Below, in pieces: positions 6,491 to 12,771 of a DNA stretch of 19,561 bases. The notes beneath the pieces are model-generated. The model ran no database searches, was not told the origin of the DNA, and was given only the letters and a program-made list of their open reading frames with translations. A program made the translations under genes and the position numbers. This DNA comes from an uncultured Bacilli bacterium (lineage in GTDB: Bacteria; Bacillota_I; Bacilli_A; RF39; UBA660), in assembly GCA_947628245.1 (NCBI GenBank), contig CANQZH010000006.1, positions 1-19,561 on the forward strand, in the 5' to 3' direction. Positions within the stretch are counted from its first letter, which is position 1; the number at the start of each line of letters is the position of its first letter.

Positions 6491-7477
6491 TTATATATCC
6501 ATATATTTACGATACTCTTCTAATATTCCCTTTTTATCTTTACTTAAACTTGGTTTAACTTGAAAAATACCCGGATATTGATTACCTTCTAAAACAGCTA
6601 AACCATTTTTAGTAACAGCAATATCCCAACCTACATATCTAATAGAAGGTACAACTAAAGAAAGTTCATCAATTAATTTTTCTAATTCATTAAAATGCGG
6701 TACCTTAAACCCAACTATTTTTTCTTTAGTAATAGGATGATTCTCATAAATAATTCCTTTCTCATCAATAGCAGGCACATAAACAACACCATTAGAATTA
6801 ACAAAAGTATACATACCTCCACTACTAAAATTATCAACCTTACCATTATTACCAATTCTTAAAATAACATTTAAAATATGCGATTTACCAAAATCATCTA
6901 AAAATGATAAAACTCGAAGTCCATTTACACTTAGAGGATATAACTTAGATAACTCATCATCTTGTATAAGATACTCTTCAACTAAATATTGCTGATTATT
7001 TAATAAATCTTCATAAAGCTTTTTAATATTTTTAAACTCTTCAATAACAACTACTCCTTTACCTCCACACTCATTAACAGGTTTAGCCACAACTTTATCT
7101 TTTCCTTTTAAAAATTTTTTAAACTCATCTAAAGAACATTCTCTTAAATCAACGAATTCTCTTCCTAAAAACTTTTTAAATAAATGATTAAACTTAATCT
7201 TATCATCTAACTTATCCCAATCATTCTTATCATTATATTTTCTAACTATCTCATTATTTAAACGACCAGTTAAATAACTTTTTCTTTCTTTTCTCTTTAA
7301 TAAATAAAACTCAAATTCAAAATAATCCATATATCCACTACCATAAAAAAGTGCACACCAAACTATATCAATAAGAATAAAAATTGTAGGTTTATGAACT
7401 TTCTTAGCAATCTTTTTAGAATGTTGATAAAAAGATTTATAATCCACATTTTTAATTTTCTTTAACATATACTTCAT
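6491..7477 (-). CDS. Sugar-transfer-associated ATP-grasp family protein
   Basis: A 328-residue ATP-grasp enzyme resembling the sugar-transfer-associated group (ATPgrasp_ST). The ATP-binding lysine and glycine-rich loop are at VVAKPVNECGGKGVVVIEEF (129-148). QYLVEEYL (163-170) fits the adenine-binding hinge, NGLRVLSF (185-192) the next core strand, and GWDIAVTKNGLAVLEGNQYP (283-302) the metal-binding acidic residues. ATP-grasp enzymes join a carboxylate to an amine or thiol through an acyl phosphate; the substrate here is unknown. Members often sit in cell-surface polysaccharide clusters, and the preceding gene is a flippase whose stop is 2 nt before this start. AGGTGAG lies six bases ahead of the ATG at 7477. 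Confidence 0.85.
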   Translation of the reverse strand: MKYMLKKIKNVDYKSFYQHSKKIAKKVHKPTIFILIDIVWCALFYGSGYMDYFEFEFYLLKRKERKSYLTGRLNNEIVRKYNDKNDWDKLDDKIKFNHLFKKFLGREFVDLRECSLDEFKKFLKGKDKVVAKPVNECGGKGVVVIEEFKNIKKLYEDLLNNQQYLVEEYLIQDDELSKLYPLSVNGLRVLSFLDDFGKSHILNVILRIGNNGKVDNFSSGGMYTFVNSNGVVYVPAIDEKGIIYENHPITKEKIVGFKVPHFNELEKLIDELSLVVPSIRYVGWDIAVTKNGLAVLEGNQYPGIFQVKPSLSKDKKGILEEYRKYMDI

Positions 7478-7479
7478 TA

Positions 7480-9105
7480 CTACTCACCTTTAATTAAATT
7501 TTTTAAATCACTTGGTTTATTAACATTAGGAATAGCCTTTAATTTTAACATTATATAAAAATATACTACAGCTCCAACAAAACCATAAACAGCACATATA
7601 ACAATACTAGTTAATCTACTACCTCCATCAATTGGAATAATAAATTTTAAACCAATTAAAACTAATACCATAACTATACAAGAAATAATAGTCTTACCTA
7701 ATACTTTAATAGTATCTTTATACGCAATATGATATGTTCTATTTAACCTCCACAATAAGAAAGAAATAGTTGTAGCTTGTGATAAAATACTAGCAATAGA
7801 AGAACCATAATAAGCTTCTAAACCAATTATTTTAAATAAATGCATCATTGGCACATTTAGTATCATCTTAACTAATAAGCCTAAAAATAAAGAACCAAAT
7901 GATAATTTAGTATTATTCATAATTTGTGATGTATCTACTAAAATAGATTGAAAAGATAAAGTAATCGCAATAAAAATATTAACTGCAAATAAATTAACTC
8001 CAATTTGATCATAACCATAAAAAGCATTCCATACTGGATAAGATAAAAATGATAAACCAATTGTCATTGGAATAGTTAAAACAACTAATATTTGCATAGC
8101 TTGATTAACTTTCTTACTAACATCTTTAAAATCTTTTTTTACAAAACTTGGCATAATATGAGGAATTAAACTAGCAGTTATTCCAATACTAATTGAAATA
8201 ATAATCATATTTAATTTAGAAGCCCAAGTCGAAATAATTCCCATAACATTTTCAGCATCAATAGCCGAATACCCCAAATTAGTTAAAGTTTTGACAATAG
8301 AAAATAAATCAACAATACTATAAGAAGATTTAATAATATCAATTAAAACAAAAGGAATAGCATAATATAAAATCTTTTTAAACAAAGCTTTAGTTGTAAC
8401 TTTCTTTTCTTCTACACTTTCCTTTTTCGTTATTTTAAAAACATCTTTATTTTGCCTAATTTTATACTTTAAATAAACATAAGCAATAAAAGCTCCAATA
8501 GTAGCTCCTAAAACCGCTATACTAACTGAAAACTCTAAACTAAGATGAAAAACTCTTAAAGCTAAATAACTACCTAAAACAATAATAACAACTCTAACTA
8601 ATTGTTCTATAACCGCCGATATTTCAGAAGGCATTATAAATTTATGACCTTGTAAAAAACCTCGATTAACACTTAACATTGGTACAATTAATAAAGCAGT
8701 TGAAATAGTTCGAATAACTAACGTAATACTATCTAGGCTATTACCACCTAAAGAATCACCTTTAATTAAATAAGCAATCTGAGGTGCAAAAATAAATAAT
8801 GCTAAAAAACAAAGAATACCAAGCATACTAAGAATTTTAGAACCCATTTTATAAGCTCTTTGCTTTAAATGTTGATAATCCAAAGTATTATATTCACTAA
8901 TAATTTTACTAATAGCAGTTGGAATACCAACCGTAGATAAACTTAAAAAAATAGTATAAATCTCATAAGCATAACTATATAAAGCTCCACCTTGATTACC
9001 AATAATATTATAAAAAGGTATAACATAAACTAAACCTAATATTTTACAAATAATAACACTAGCAGTTGCAATAAAAGCACCTTGTAAAAAACCACTTTTT
9101 TTCAT
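7480..9105 (-). CDS. MurJ/YtgP-like MOP-superfamily lipid flippase
   Basis: A 541-residue polytopic membrane protein of the YtgP/SpoVB polysaccharide transport group. The N-terminus FLQGAFIATASVIICKILGL followed by IPFYNIIG and GIPTAISKIISEYN is typical, and about 14 hydrophobic segments can be traced. B. subtilis YtgP is a MurJ that flips lipid II for peptidoglycan synthesis; other members export teichoic acid or polysaccharide units. I use the ATG at 9105, as the frame's upstream TTG at 9108 is too close to GGTGAT. A strong promoter precedes it, making it the first gene of a three-gene operon with the ATP-grasp and WG-repeat genes. That context suggests modified envelope glycan export, so either role is possible. 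Confidence 0.88.
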   Translation of the reverse strand: MKKSGFLQGAFIATASVIICKILGLVYVIPFYNIIGNQGGALYSYAYEIYTIFLSLSTVGIPTAISKIISEYNTLDYQHLKQRAYKMGSKILSMLGILCFLALFIFAPQIAYLIKGDSLGGNSLDSITLVIRTISTALLIVPMLSVNRGFLQGHKFIMPSEISAVIEQLVRVVIIVLGSYLALRVFHLSLEFSVSIAVLGATIGAFIAYVYLKYKIRQNKDVFKITKKESVEEKKVTTKALFKKILYYAIPFVLIDIIKSSYSIVDLFSIVKTLTNLGYSAIDAENVMGIISTWASKLNMIIISISIGITASLIPHIMPSFVKKDFKDVSKKVNQAMQILVVLTIPMTIGLSFLSYPVWNAFYGYDQIGVNLFAVNIFIAITLSFQSILVDTSQIMNNTKLSFGSLFLGLLVKMILNVPMMHLFKIIGLEAYYGSSIASILSQATTISFLLWRLNRTYHIAYKDTIKVLGKTIISCIVMVLVLIGLKFIIPIDGGSRLTSIVICAVYGFVGAVVYFYIMLKLKAIPNVNKPSDLKNLIKGE

Positions 9106-9120
9106 CAAATCACCAAATAT

Positions 9121-9149
9121 ATTATATAAAAAGTTACAACATTATGCAA
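9121..9149 (-). promoter_or_regulatory. Promoter of the flippase operon
   Basis: TTGCAT (9144-9149), a 17-nt spacer and TATAAT (9121-9126) on the complement, about 16 nt before the ATG at 9105. Confidence 0.7.
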
Positions 9150-9154
9150 TTTAT

Positions 9155-9382
9155 TTAAAAAGTAAATTCAACCAAAATAACATCTTCGCCAATTTTTTTA
9201 ATTTGATTAAAAGTAATCAAAACATCTTCTTTAAAATGAAACAAGTGAAAAAAACGTCTAGGTTCAATCACAAAATGAATAATAGTACCACTATCATTAA
9301 TTTCAGCATCAACAATTCTACCTAAACGTTTACCATCTAAAATATTAACAATATCTTTTCTTTGTAAATCAGATAAATTCAA
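9155..9382 (-). CDS. ylmC: YlmC/YmxH family PRC-barrel protein
   Basis: A 75-residue PRC-barrel protein. The pattern MNLSDLQRKDIVNILDGKRL then GRIVDAEI and a C-terminal KIGEDVILVEF matches the YlmC/YmxH family, which includes a protein made during Bacillus sporulation; the biochemical role is not known. I chose the TTG at 9382 because it aligns with the family N-terminus (MRISELQTKDVVN in Bacillus) and follows GGTGAT by four bases; a longer frame to 9394 would place the start within the binding site. No sporulation genes are visible nearby, so a housekeeping or ancestral role is as likely. A TATAAT at 9398-9403 is close upstream but perhaps too close to serve this start. Confidence 0.85.
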   Translation of the reverse strand: MNLSDLQRKDIVNILDGKRLGRIVDAEINDSGTIIHFVIEPRRFFHLFHFKEDVLITFNQIKKIGEDVILVEFTF

Positions 9383-9466
9383 TTTTATCACCAATAAATT
9401 ATATGCTATTATTAGAAAAGCTAAAATCTACCATCTATATTTAAATAATAAATTTAAATTTTATCG

Positions 9467-9489
9467 AAAAAAAAGGTAAATTTATTACC
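9467..9489 (-). terminator. Intrinsic terminator after the VirB2-like gene
   Basis: On the complement, GGTAA pairs with TTACC across a 5-nt loop, followed by eight T. It starts nine bases past the stop codon at 9499. Confidence 0.65.
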
Positions 9490-9498
9490 AATTTTATT

Positions 9499-9879
9499 TT
9501 ATTCTTGAGCTGTATATTCACCATTCCAAGCAGCTTCAGCAGCACCAGCACAATCGCCATTTGGACTAGTAAGACATCCACGACAAATTTCAAAATCTTC
9601 TCTAGCTCCTGAAGTTTGGAAATTAGATACAAGACCTAAAATCATACTAACTAATGTAGGAATAAAGAAAATAACTACACCGGCAATTGCTCGATAAGCA
9701 AGATGTTTTACTGCTTTAGAGATTTCATCATCCTTACTTCCTACAACAGCCTTTCCTAAATCCATCATACCAAAAACAATTAATATAATTGGAATTACAA
9801 TTTTAAATACTAATAGGACATATCCTACAATTTGCCATACATTTGCCGTATTAGAACAAAAATATACGCCTGATTCCAT
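9499..9879 (-). CDS. VirB2/TrbC-like two-helix membrane protein
   Basis: A 126-residue protein with two long hydrophobic helices (about residues 16-42 and 64-92) joined by a short polar loop containing GKAVVGSKDDEISKAVKHL. That layout is shared with VirB2/TrbC pilin-like proteins of type IV secretion and with the pilin-like proteins of mollicute integrative elements. A cysteine near the N-terminus (Cys8) and a CRGC motif plus another cysteine near the C-terminus could form disulfides outside the cell. No other conjugation gene is in the window, so it is an orphan here. The ATG at 9879 follows GAGGTTG, and it has its own promoter and terminator. The family assignment rests on topology and general sequence character, not on a catalytic motif. 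Confidence 0.6.
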   Translation of the reverse strand: MESGVYFCSNTANVWQIVGYVLLVFKIVIPIILIVFGMMDLGKAVVGSKDDEISKAVKHLAYRAIAGVVIFFIPTLVSMILGLVSNFQTSGAREDFEICRGCLTSPNGDCAGAAEAAWNGEYTAQE

Positions 9880-9909
9880 AAAATTTCAACCTCATTTCTT
9901 TATAATTTA

Positions 9910-9938
9910 ATTTTAAAAGAATTTTTTTAATAAGTCAA
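9910..9938 (-). promoter_or_regulatory. Promoter of the VirB2-like gene
   Basis: TTGACT (9933-9938), a 17-nt spacer and TAAAAT (9910-9915) on the complement, about 30 nt before the ATG. Confidence 0.6.
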
Positions 9939-9963
9939 GGAAGTTTTAAATATTTGTAAAGGA

Positions 9964-10368
9964 TTAGACATTTTTATATGGAATTGCTAGACCATCAATA
10001 ATTCTTTTTAAAGCAAAGTAATCCGTAACAATCATATCTTCTTCGTTTATACCAACAATAATTTGATCATATTTTTTAAAATTTAATAAGCAAGCTTTAT
10101 TAAATCCTTGTAAAGATAAATTAGCCAATTCATCTAAATTCAAATTATATTTATTAACTTTTTCATAATCTAAAGCAATTTGATTTAAATCAATTTCTTT
10201 ACCAATTAAAACTTTAACATCTTTATTTATTGGTAAATGAATAGTAGCTCCAGTAATTAAAGGTAGTGATAATTTTAACTGTTTATTTATTGGTACTGGA
10301 TTAGTAATAGGAAAATCTTTGGTAAAAGATTTCCCACCTATATGATACTTAACATAAATTTCTTTCAT
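9964..10368 (-). CDS. Hypothetical 134-aa soluble protein
   Basis: I do not recognise it. The product has no signal peptide or membrane segment. The N-terminal half looks like beta strands (KEIYVKYHIGG, LKLSLPLITGATIHLP), and the C-terminal half mixes helices and strands (YDQIIVGINEEDMIVTDYFA). The start at 10368 is well supported by AGGTGGG seven bases upstream and by a promoter with TTGACA and TAGAAT. It is monocistronic or weakly linked to the VirB2-like gene 84 nt downstream, which has its own promoter. Base composition is like the neighbours, so it looks like a resident gene. Confidence 0.75.
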   Translation of the reverse strand: MKEIYVKYHIGGKSFTKDFPITNPVPINKQLKLSLPLITGATIHLPINKDVKVLIGKEIDLNQIALDYEKVNKYNLNLDELANLSLQGFNKACLLNFKKYDQIIVGINEEDMIVTDYFALKRIIDGLAIPYKNV

Positions 10369-10393
10369 AACAAACCCACCTGATTAAGTTAAT

Positions 10394-10421
10394 ATTCTAT
10401 CACGAACATTTTATTTGTCAA
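10394..10421 (-). promoter_or_regulatory. Promoter of the 134-aa protein gene
   Basis: Consensus TTGACA (10416-10421), a 16-nt spacer and TAGAAT (10394-10399) on the complement, with TG at the extended -10 position. Confidence 0.7.
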
Positions 10422-10491
10422 CTTATTTCAATGTTCCCCAAAAAATAGATGACTCTCTAAGCTTTATTTTGCTTTTAACATTATATTTTTA

Positions 10492-11922
10492 TTAGAATGC
10501 CACAAAAGGATCTTCAAAAGTTCCAGCAGCATCAGAGATTGTTGTTGATTGTTTCAGATATACGACAGGATAAATTTCACCATCATCTCCAGCATAGCCA
10601 CGGTTTACAAAACCACTACCACCGATAAGGAAAACATTGCCTGCATTAGACTCGTAAGGAACTGGATTTAAAGTCCATTTATAAAAATAAATACTACTTG
10701 GCTTTAACCAATTTGCATTTGAGCAGTCATCTTCATCATAACCATAATTATACATACTTTTTGCTAAACATATACTTCTTACACTTTTTCCTATAGCATA
10801 GCCATAATCACTTGCATTTATTAAACCGATATATCCATCCCATGTTGTTGTTCTTTCTATTTCATCATTACATTCATTTCCTTCACCTTGACTTAAACAA
10901 TATTGTTTTCCATCTATATTTCCTCTTTCAGCCTTGTATGTTGCATTTGCTGTCCATTTAGAATTATCATCTGTTGCAAAAGTTCCTGTGTTCCATCTTA
11001 CTTTAGCTATTTTATTTTTTGCTTCTTCACTTATTCCACTACTTTTAAAATCACAAGATTCATAACTATCATCATATCCATCAAAGCATTGTCCACTATC
11101 ATTGTTCCAATATAAACTATTGTTTATTAATATTTCATCATAACTACTACAAACATAATTAGCATATTCTATACATAGTGTTTCTTGATTGTCACTATAC
11201 CCTGGATTTAATAGTTTCATTATATCAGCTTGGCTCCATTCATTTACTCCAAATCCATCATTTACTTCATAATTTTCATCAACATTAACGTCTCCTTTTG
11301 ATGTATCCCAACTAAACCATCCAATATTATCATCTCTTATTATTTTTATTAAATTTTCTTTTTTATTTGTTTCTACATTTACTACATTCTTCATTACTCC
11401 TATAATACGCCATAATATTGGTTGGCCATCACTATCCCTATCACCAATATCAATATAATTATTTGGGCTATCTCCTACATATCTTAAGTTTTTATCTTCA
11501 GTATCATCATACATTAATTCTGGTTCTTCTTTTGTTTGTTCTTCTTGGGCTTTTTCCTCTAATAATTTAACTCCAGTTTTTTTATTAAAATACAATGTAC
11601 ATTTTGTTTTCTTTTTAGTTAAACCTTTTACTAATGGAGCCCACTTTTCCTCATTCCATTCAACACTTGCTCCATTATCGCATTCTGCTTTTTCAAATAC
11701 TAGATTATCAGCATTTCCTTTCTGAGGCATATCATCTAACCTAGTATTACCATTATAAAAACCAAACAAAACATCATTATTATCTAAATTAACTTTACCA
11801 TTAAATTGAGTATAAGTTTTATAAAGTAATAATGATACTCCTATTATAGTTATTACGCCTAAACTTATAAATATCATTTTTCTTCTTGTTCCTTTTTTAT
11901 CTTTAAAACTTTCTAATTTCAT
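10492..11922 (-). CDS. Surface protein B: membrane-anchored, C-type-lectin-like C-terminus
   Basis: A 476-residue protein with a basic N-terminus and one hydrophobic segment (residues 16-34), then an exposed part; it is probably an N-terminally anchored surface protein. Residues ~50-112 form a small domain with two cysteines (FEKAECDNGASVEWNEEKW, KTKCTLYF), followed by a Glu-rich linker. From ~147 the domain shared with surface protein A begins (LRYVGDSPNNY, WRIIG) and continues through INASDYGYA and ANWLKPSS to YPVVYL and a DPF-containing end. The N-terminal halves of A and B differ, so this is a paralogous domain on two different anchors. The ATG at 11922 follows AAAGGGATG. The promoter spacer carries nine G on the coding strand. 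Many cysteines suggest extracellular disulfides. The ligand is unknown. Confidence 0.85.
   Translation of the reverse strand: MKLESFKDKKGTRRKMIFISLGVITIIGVSLLLYKTYTQFNGKVNLDNNDVLFGFYNGNTRLDDMPQKGNADNLVFEKAECDNGASVEWNEEKWAPLVKGLTKKKTKCTLYFNKKTGVKLLEEKAQEEQTKEEPELMYDDTEDKNLRYVGDSPNNYIDIGDRDSDGQPILWRIIGVMKNVVNVETNKKENLIKIIRDDNIGWFSWDTSKGDVNVDENYEVNDGFGVNEWSQADIMKLLNPGYSDNQETLCIEYANYVCSSYDEILINNSLYWNNDSGQCFDGYDDSYESCDFKSSGISEEAKNKIAKVRWNTGTFATDDNSKWTANATYKAERGNIDGKQYCLSQGEGNECNDEIERTTTWDGYIGLINASDYGYAIGKSVRSICLAKSMYNYGYDEDDCSNANWLKPSSIYFYKWTLNPVPYESNAGNVFLIGGSGFVNRGYAGDDGEIYPVVYLKQSTTISDAAGTFEDPFVAF
10555..10665 (-). other. Composition-shifted C-terminal segment of surface protein B
   Basis: Residues 420-456. 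These 111 bases have 48 G/C (43%) and 23 coding-strand adenines (21%), against roughly 30% G/C elsewhere in the gene. It aligns with the stronger anomaly in surface protein A. At their ends both share uncommon codons: GTC for Val and CTG for Leu in PVxYL, and ATC for Ile in the following TI. Confidence 0.4.
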
Positions 11923-11949
11923 ATGTTATCATCCCTTTACTATATATAA

Positions 11950-11980
11950 AGTATAACATATAACCCCCCCCCTGTGTCAA
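11950..11980 (-). promoter_or_regulatory. Phase-variable-type promoter of surface protein B
   Basis: On the complement, TTGACA (11975-11980) is followed by CA, nine G, TTA and TATGTTATACT. The -10 options are TATACT (11950-11955, 19-nt spacer) and TATGTT (11955-11960, 14-nt spacer). This matches the architecture of the surface protein A promoter, including the two overlapping -10 hexamers five bases apart. Confidence 0.75.
11964..11972. repeat. Homopolymer of 9 C (G on the coding strand)
   Basis: Nine consecutive C on the + strand within the promoter spacer of surface protein B; a probable slipped-strand site. The two long C runs of the window both sit in surface-protein promoters. Confidence 0.9.
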
Positions 11981-11993
11981 TAGATTTTTTGAC

Positions 11994-12025
11994 AATTTTT
12001 TAATTTTTTTATAAATTAAAAAATT
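11994..12025. repeat. Perfect 13-bp AT-only inverted repeat
   Basis: AATTTTTTAATTT (11994-12006) and AAATTAAAAAATT (12013-12025) flank a 6-nt loop, 14 bases upstream of the surface protein B -35. It could be a transcription roadblock, a protein-binding site or a by-product of base composition. Confidence 0.55.
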
Positions 12026-12106
12026 AAAATAATACGAAATTGAATAAAATGTGCAAATTAAAATAATAAATACAATTAATTTAAATGTAAGGAAGTGTCA
12101 AAATTT

Positions 12107-12125
12107 AAAAAATTGCCTTGCAATT
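12107..12125 (-). terminator. Intrinsic terminator after ylbE
   Basis: On the complement, AATTGC pairs with GCAATT across a 3-nt loop, followed by a T run. It lies about 30 nt past the ylbE stop. Confidence 0.75.
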
Positions 12126-12157
12126 GTGTAATTAGTAAGTTTAAAAAAACTGAACAT

Positions 12158-12379
12158 TTATTTCATTGCATTTAAAAAAGTAGTTATTAAATCTATATTA
12201 TCTAATATTTCATCCATTTTATCTGTTGCTCTTTCTTTATACATTTCTTTCATAGCTGTTTCAAAATCTTTAAAAGCATTAGGATTACGATTTAAGATTT
12301 TTATCCAATTAGAGTTTTGTTTTAAATGATTATATAGTTTAGGGTTTTCAATTAATTTTTTTTGTAAGTTTAAATCCAT
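12158..12379 (-). CDS. ylbE: YlbE-like protein
   Basis: A 73-residue protein of the YlbE-like family. The match to the family is seen in NPKLYNHLKQNSNWIKILNR, then NPNAFKDFE, and the short helical C-terminal part; Bacillus YlbE is of similar size and has the same order of segments. The function is not established. The ATG at 12379 is preceded by TTGAGGA, which overlaps the end of ylbD; the genes are 3 nt apart, so translation is probably coupled. The ylbD-ylbE order is the same as in Bacillus subtilis. A terminator follows the gene. Confidence 0.8.
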   Translation of the reverse strand: MDLNLQKKLIENPKLYNHLKQNSNWIKILNRNPNAFKDFETAMKEMYKERATDKMDEILDNIDLITTFLNAMK

Positions 12380-12382
12380 AAG

Positions 12383-12730
12383 TTAATCCTCAAAAAATTG
12401 GTTAATTGGTCTTGGAACTTTAGGTACCGCATTAGTAACATTACTAGCACCCTTAGTAGTTAATTCACTAACTAAACTTAGAGCTTTCTGGGCTGTTTTG
12501 ATATGTTCTTGAATAGAATTCATATCAATATTTTTTAGTTTATTAGAGATATTATCTGTTACAATTGTTTCATTTGGTTTAGTTAGATAATTAGACCAAG
12601 CTTTTTCATCTTCTCCATAAATGTCATATATTTCATAAAATTTTTGCCAAGTCATATTGCCATTTTTAATATGATTTACTAATTCAGGATGCCGTCTTGC
12701 AAAAACTTTAAAAGCTTCTTTATTGTTCAT
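12383..12730 (-). CDS. ylbD: YlbD-family protein
   Basis: A 115-residue protein of the YlbD family, annotated in Bacillus as a putative spore coat or cytosolic protein. The diagnostic N-terminus reads FARRHPELVNHIKNG then MTWQKFYEIYDIYGEDE, matching the family pattern of HPELV, a WQ(D/K) helix and a YGE/D turn. I start at the ATG at 12730, as AGGTGA lies eight bases upstream; the frame's GTG at 12742 would overlap that site. That binding site is buried in the 3' arm of a terminator hairpin, so expression depends on read-through from parC. No spore genes are nearby, which argues for a non-sporulation role in this lineage. Confidence 0.85.
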   Translation of the reverse strand: MNNKEAFKVFARRHPELVNHIKNGNMTWQKFYEIYDIYGEDEKAWSNYLTKPNETIVTDNISNKLKNIDMNSIQEHIKTAQKALSLVSELTTKGASNVTNAVPKVPRPINQFFED

Positions 12731-12767
12731 AAAAAAAATCACCTACTACATTTTATGTAGTAAGTAA
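12731..12767 (-). terminator. Terminator hairpin overlapping the ylbD ribosome binding site
   Basis: On the complement, a 13-bp stem (TTACTTACTACAT with ATGTAGTAGGTGA, two G-T pairs, 3-nt loop) is followed by eight T and then directly by the ylbD ATG. The AGGTGA in the 3' arm is the ylbD Shine-Dalgarno. The stem starts four bases after the parC stop codon. Confidence 0.8.
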
Positions 12768-12771
12768 TTTT

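Noticed and set aside
9441..9632. 63-codon - strand frame overlapping the VirB2-like gene
   Set aside because: It is a frame-shifted reading of the C-terminal part of that gene and runs through its terminator.
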